DNA of 25,078 nt from positions 1 to 25,078 of the forward strand of contig CAJTXF010000034.1 of assembly GCA_910580045.1 (NCBI GenBank). Reading direction: 5' to 3'. The notes below the pieces were generated by a model that saw nothing but the letters and a program-made list of their open reading frames with translations, searched no databases and was not told where the DNA came from. Shown here piece after piece: positions 22,133 through 25,078 of the stretch (position 1 is its first letter; every line of letters begins with the position of its first letter). The DNA is from an uncultured Eubacteriales bacterium. GTDB taxonomy: Bacteria; Bacillota; Clostridia; Oscillospirales; Acutalibacteraceae. A program made the position numbers and the translations under genes.

Positions 22133-22792
22133 GTGACCTCCGCCGTTTTACAGTGCATTGCTGTAATTACCATGTTTATTGACCATCTGGGTTATGAAAT
22201 TTTCTCCAATGTCCCAATTCTGCGGATGATTGGGCGGCTGTCCTTTCCCATCTTCGCCTTTATGCTGGCAGAGGGCTTCCTCCACACCAGGGACAGGAAA
22301 AAATATGTGCTGCGCCTGGCTGTGTTTGCTGTTATCTCTGAGCTGCCCTATCAGATTTTCTCTCACGGCGGCATTGGGAACATCTTCCCCCTGCGCCCCT
22401 GGGAGAACATCTTGTTCGAGCTGCTGCTGGCCTTTGGGGCCCTGTGGTGCGTGGAGAAGGGGAAATTCTGGTACTTTGGCGCAGCGGCGCTGGTGGTTCT
22501 GGCAGAGCTGGGAGGGTTCATGTACGGGGCCTATGGCATTCTGCTGGCCATTGCTTTCTGTGTTTTCAAAGAGCGGCGCTGGGCGGCCATGCTGAGCCTG
22601 ACTGTGCTGACCCTGACCTACTGCCTGTATTTTAACAACTGGACACAAATCTATGCTGTCGCGGCAGTTATCCCTCTGGGGCTCTACAACGGTCAGAAGG
22701 GCCAGCGGCTGCCCAGGTATTTCTGCTATGCTTTTTACCCCATACATCTGCTGGTAATCTATGGGATGTACGCAGCCATGAAGTATATATAA
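22133..22792 (+). CDS. TraX family membrane protein
   Basis: A 219-aa polytopic membrane protein with seven to eight predicted helices. The N-terminal signature AVITMFIDHLGYEIF and GRLSFPIFAFMLAEGFLHTRD matches TraX (PF05857). This family is named after the F-pilin acetylase and is related to membrane acyltransferases. It is common on Firmicute chromosomes, where its substrate is unknown. The GTG start at 22133 fits an AAAGGAA site about 8 nt upstream; no ATG fits the conserved N-terminus. Monocistronic, between its own promoter and a strong terminator. No conjugation genes are nearby, so a plasmid-transfer role is unlikely. Confidence 0.92.
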   Translation: MTSAVLQCIAVITMFIDHLGYEIFSNVPILRMIGRLSFPIFAFMLAEGFLHTRDRKKYVLRLAVFAVISELPYQIFSHGGIGNIFPLRPWENILFELLLAFGALWCVEKGKFWYFGAAALVVLAELGGFMYGAYGILLAIAFCVFKERRWAAMLSLTVLTLTYCLYFNNWTQIYAVAAVIPLGLYNGQKGQRLPRYFCYAFYPIHLLVIYGMYAAMKYI

Positions 22793-22795
22793 ACA

Positions 22796-22840
22796 AAATC
22801 CTCCGGCCAGCGGGCTCTCTGCCCGGCCGGAGGATTTTTC
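22796..22840. terminator. Bidirectional terminator between the TraX and RNase H genes
   Basis: AAATCCTCCGGCC pairs with GGCCGGAGGATTT, with inner GCGGGC/GCCCG-type pairing. It is flanked by A-rich sequence on one side and T-rich on the other, so it serves the two convergent genes. Confidence 0.92.
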
Positions 22841-23447
22841 ACAGCCCCAGCGCCTTGCGGGCCAGGGCGTCTGCCATATCATTATAGGTATCGCCGGAGT
22901 GGCCCTTTACCTTCACAAACCGCACCTGCATCTTCTTTGCTGCCTCCTGGCAGAAGGCAGCGTACCGCTGGGTACCGGCCTTGTTGGCCTTCCAGCTTCC
23001 GTCCGCCCAGCGGCCCAGGCCCTCGTAGTCATGGTGAATCTCCACCCCGGGGATATTCTGCTCCAGGCAGTATTGGAGCACAACCTGGGCCCCCATAATC
23101 TCCCCTGCCACATTGTGCATCTGGGACATCTCCGCATCCGTGAAGCGCTGGGAAAACTCCACCTGCTCCTCCTGCCAGAACAGCACCGCCCCGCAGGAAA
23201 AGTCCCCTGTGGCCTTGTCAAAGCTGCCGTCCACATAGGCCACTGCCCCCTGCCAGGGGCTCTCAGGCTCCGGCTCTTTCCCCTGCTCCCAGCCTTGGAT
23301 AAAGGCCTCTGCCTCCTCCTGGGTGGGAAAGCTCTTATACACAGCCCGGGTCACCCCATAAACCTGCTCTCTGCACGCATCCCAGGTGGTATAGACGCCG
23401 GGCCCATCCCGGCCCACCCGCACCGCGTAAAACTTTTTCTTTGCCAT
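22839..23447 (-). CDS. rnhA: Ribonuclease HI with N-terminal hybrid-binding domain
   Basis: A 202-aa enzyme that degrades RNA in RNA/DNA hybrids. Residues 4-48 form the hybrid-binding (Cauli_VI/viroplasmin) domain, with FYAVRVGRDGPGVYTTWDAC and the tail YKSFPTQEEAEAFI. A linker joins it to the RNase HI domain, whose catalytic acids are Asp73 (YVDGSFD), Glu116 (NVAGEIMG), Asp140 (IHHDYEG) and Asp193 (NDMADAL). The start at 23447 is chosen because GGGAGG lies 6 nt upstream and the hybrid-binding domain begins at once. The longer frame to 23681 covers a promoter and low-complexity sequence. This type replaces plain RNase HI in many Firmicutes. Confidence 0.96.
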   Translation of the reverse strand: MAKKKFYAVRVGRDGPGVYTTWDACREQVYGVTRAVYKSFPTQEEAEAFIQGWEQGKEPEPESPWQGAVAYVDGSFDKATGDFSCGAVLFWQEEQVEFSQRFTDAEMSQMHNVAGEIMGAQVVLQYCLEQNIPGVEIHHDYEGLGRWADGSWKANKAGTQRYAAFCQEAAKKMQVRFVKVKGHSGDTYNDMADALARKALGL

Positions 23448-23475
23448 GTCTGCCTCCCTGAATTTGGTTTTTTCC

Positions 23476-23504
23476 AGTATAACCGAAAAAAAAACAAAAA
23501 TCAA
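23476..23504 (-). promoter_or_regulatory. Promoter of the RNase HI gene
   Basis: On the minus strand: TTGATT (23504-23499), a 17-nt T-rich spacer, TATACT (23481-23476). A short leader carries the GGGAGG ribosome site. Confidence 0.78.
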
Positions 23505-23592
23505 CCGTGACCTTTTCCCCACAGAAAACGTCTTACTCATTGGAAATAAAAAAACCAATTTTGAATTTTCTGGAAATCCATTGAAAAAGCGG

Positions 23593-23621
23593 TTGATATG
23601 TTTTCTGAAATGATGTATAAT
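23593..23621 (+). promoter_or_regulatory. Promoter of the membrane-fusion protein gene
   Basis: TTGATA (23593-23598), 17-nt spacer, TATAAT (23616-23621). It is 67 bp ahead of the start codon and divergent from the RNase H promoter. An interrupted inverted repeat (ATTGG...CCAAT, 23538-23558) lies between the two and could be an operator. Confidence 0.82.
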
Positions 23622-23688
23622 AACACAAGGTATTGTGAAAATGCCAGACGTCACCCAATCTATTCTGAACACAAGGAGCACATGGGCT

Positions 23689-25078
23689 ATGGAAAATACT
23701 AGAATGAACCGTCAGCCAGGCACAAAACCCAACGGCAAAAAGCGAACCGCACTGATTGTGGTAATCATAGCGGCGGTTTTGTTGATTGCCGCGGCATGTG
23801 TGTGGTTTTTCTGGCTGAAAGGCTACTTGGCTGCCAGCAATGCTTCTCCGGTCTATGTGGCCTCAGTGGCGTCCATCACCGGCACCGGCGCGGACACAGA
23901 CCCCCGGTATTCCGGCCTGGTAGAGCCTCAGCAAATCACCAAGGTGGAAAAAGACGAAAACCGCACTGTGGCAGATGTGATGGTGGCTGAGGGGGACGAG
24001 GTCCAGGTGGGCACGCCCCTTTTCCGCTATGACACTGACGAGATGCAGCTCTCCATCCGTCAGGCCGAGCTGGAGCTGGAGGGCATTGCCAACCAGATTG
24101 CCACTTATAAGGAGCAGAAAAAGGAGCTGGAGGCGGAAAAGGCCAAAGCCAGCAAGGATGAACAATACTCCTACACTGTGTCCATCCAGTCTGTGGAGTT
24201 CAGCATTAAGCAGCAGGAGATTGAGCGCTCTAAGAAACAGACGGAAATCGAGAAGCTGAAGAGCTCTGAAGAAAACAACCAGGTCTTCTCAGAGGTAGAG
24301 GGTGTGATTCAGCAGATAAACCTCACCCCCAAGACGGACGCCAATGGACAGAATCTTCCCTTTATGAGCATTCTTTCTTCCGGCGAGTTCCGCATTAAGG
24401 GAACTGTAACAGAGCAGAACATCAACTCCATCTACGAGGGCCAGCCGGTTACCATCCGCTCCCGAGTGGACAGCGACACTGTGTGGAACGGCACCATTGA
24501 CAGCATCAACTATGAGCCTGCCCAGAATAATCAGAACAACATTTATTATGGCGGCGACCAGGGCGAGCAAAGCTCTAAGTACAACTTCTATGTGGTGCTT
24601 TCTGAGCTGGAAGGTCTGATTCTGGGCCAGCATGTATATATTGAGCCCACCTTGGGCACCGGCACCCAGGAGCGCACAGGGCTCTGGCTGCCCGCTATGT
24701 ATATTACAACGGACAAGGAGCCCAGCGAGGAGGGGGATGCCAGCGGCATTGTGGGCTATGTCTGGGCCCGGGACGAGAACGAGAAGCTGGAAAAACGGCA
24801 GATTCTTCTGGGCCAGTATGACCCGGGTGAAGATTTGTATGAGGTGGTCAGCGGGCTGGAAACCAAGGATTATATTGCCATGCCCAATGACACCCTGGTG
24901 CCCGGCGGGCCCACCACCACTGACGCCAGCAGCCAGGCCGGCACAGACGGTATGATGGACGATGAACTTAATTCGGGCTTTGCGGGAGACGGCGAATTGT
25001 TTATGCCCGAGGCTGATGGCGCGGACCCCGCCGTGGGCGAGGACGGTACAGCTGACGGCACAGTGGATGAAGCCGCAG
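23689..25078 (+). CDS. Membrane-fusion (MacA/HlyD/YknX-like) protein, 3' end beyond window
   Basis: At least 463 residues; no stop occurs before the window edge. ATG 23689 has AAGGAG about 11 nt upstream. The nearer ATG at 23682 is out of frame and stops at once. One membrane helix lies at about 20-42. A half-lipoyl segment follows (GLVEPQQITKVEKDENRTVADVMVAEGDEV, here split in meaning at about residues 76-104). A coiled coil covers about 118-190, rich in Glu/Lys/Gln. The second lipoyl half begins VFSEVEGVIQQINL, followed by beta-barrel sequence (FRIKGTVTEQNINSIYEGQP). Such proteins couple an ABC exporter (MacB/YknYZ type) to extracellular release of peptides or antimicrobials; the exporter genes probably follow. 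The tail after about residue 400 is unusually acidic and Gly-rich. Confidence 0.9.
   Translation, partial: MENTRMNRQPGTKPNGKKRTALIVVIIAAVLLIAAACVWFFWLKGYLAASNASPVYVASVASITGTGADTDPRYSGLVEPQQITKVEKDENRTVADVMVAEGDEVQVGTPLFRYDTDEMQLSIRQAELELEGIANQIATYKEQKKELEAEKAKASKDEQYSYTVSIQSVEFSIKQQEIERSKKQTEIEKLKSSEENNQVFSEVEGVIQQINLTPKTDANGQNLPFMSILSSGEFRIKGTVTEQNINSIYEGQPVTIRSRVDSDTVWNGTIDSINYEPAQNNQNNIYYGGDQGEQSSKYNFYVVLSELEGLILGQHVYIEPTLGTGTQERTGLWLPAMYITTDKEPSEEGDASGIVGYVWARDENEKLEKRQILLGQYDPGEDLYEVVSGLETKDYIAMPNDTLVPGGPTTTDASSQAGTDGMMDDELNSGFAGDGELFMPEADGADPAVGEDGTADGTVDEAA

Noticed and set aside
22133..22792. TraX as evidence of a conjugative element
   Set aside because: No relaxase, coupling protein or other tra genes are nearby. 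Chromosomal TraX-family genes are common in Firmicutes.
23448..23681. N-terminal extension of RNase HI
   Set aside because: The extension covers the promoter and poly-A tracts. The hybrid-binding domain begins right after 23447 with a strong RBS.

Overview
The window looks like a chromosomal segment of a gut-type Firmicute of class Clostridia, most likely Oscillospiraceae-like. Supporting signs are moderately high GC, strong AGGAGG-type ribosome binding sites, many near-perfect TTGACA-17-TATAAT promoters, an LPXTG-like sortase substrate, SLH domains, a CUT1 sugar transporter without its own ATPase, and an ECF sigma/DUF4179 anti-sigma pair. No plasmid, phage or IS genes are visible. The species call is an inference from gene content only.

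Layout. 1-4640: three tandem cyclic-di-GMP class I (GEMM-I) aptamers, perhaps with a decayed fourth, sit in the leader of a 1354-aa sortase-anchored surface protein. That protein has a signal peptide, a Pro/Ala/Thr stalk, Cys-rich repeats, a parallel beta-helix, a pilin-type isopeptide domain, a repeated acidic/Pro stalk and TPKTG. 4665-6242: a monocistronic GH51 alpha-L-arabinofuranosidase. 6336-7976: a three-gene cassette (unknown protein, CpXC protein, Sel1 protein) closed by a terminator. 8065-8789: a NUDIX hydrolase and tRNA-Leu(CAG), both on the minus strand. 9056-13949, minus strand: substrate-binding lipoprotein, two CUT1 permeases, an unknown membrane protein and a SAM methyltransferase, with a second strong promoter in front of the permeases. 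14227-15998, minus strand: an SLH plus NagPA-domain exoprotein. 16170-16683: a remnant ORF that has lost its start. 16776-19101: an ECF sigma factor and overlapping DUF4179 anti-sigma factor, with a probable autoregulatory promoter. 19119-20285, minus strand: a MalY/PatB-type C-S lyase. 20401-22004, minus strand: endonuclease III overlapping a zinc-ribbon methyltransferase gene. 22063-22840: a TraX-family membrane protein, divergent from nth. 22839-23447, minus strand: RNase HI with an N-terminal hybrid-binding domain. 23593-end: a membrane-fusion (MacA/HlyD-like) protein cut off by the window edge.

The most distinctive system is the multi-aptamer cyclic dinucleotide leader in front of a large cell-wall adhesin. 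It suggests tightly graded or multi-ligand control of attachment. The SLH exoprotein and the sigma/anti-sigma pair are also envelope functions. The rest is mostly housekeeping or carbohydrate use.
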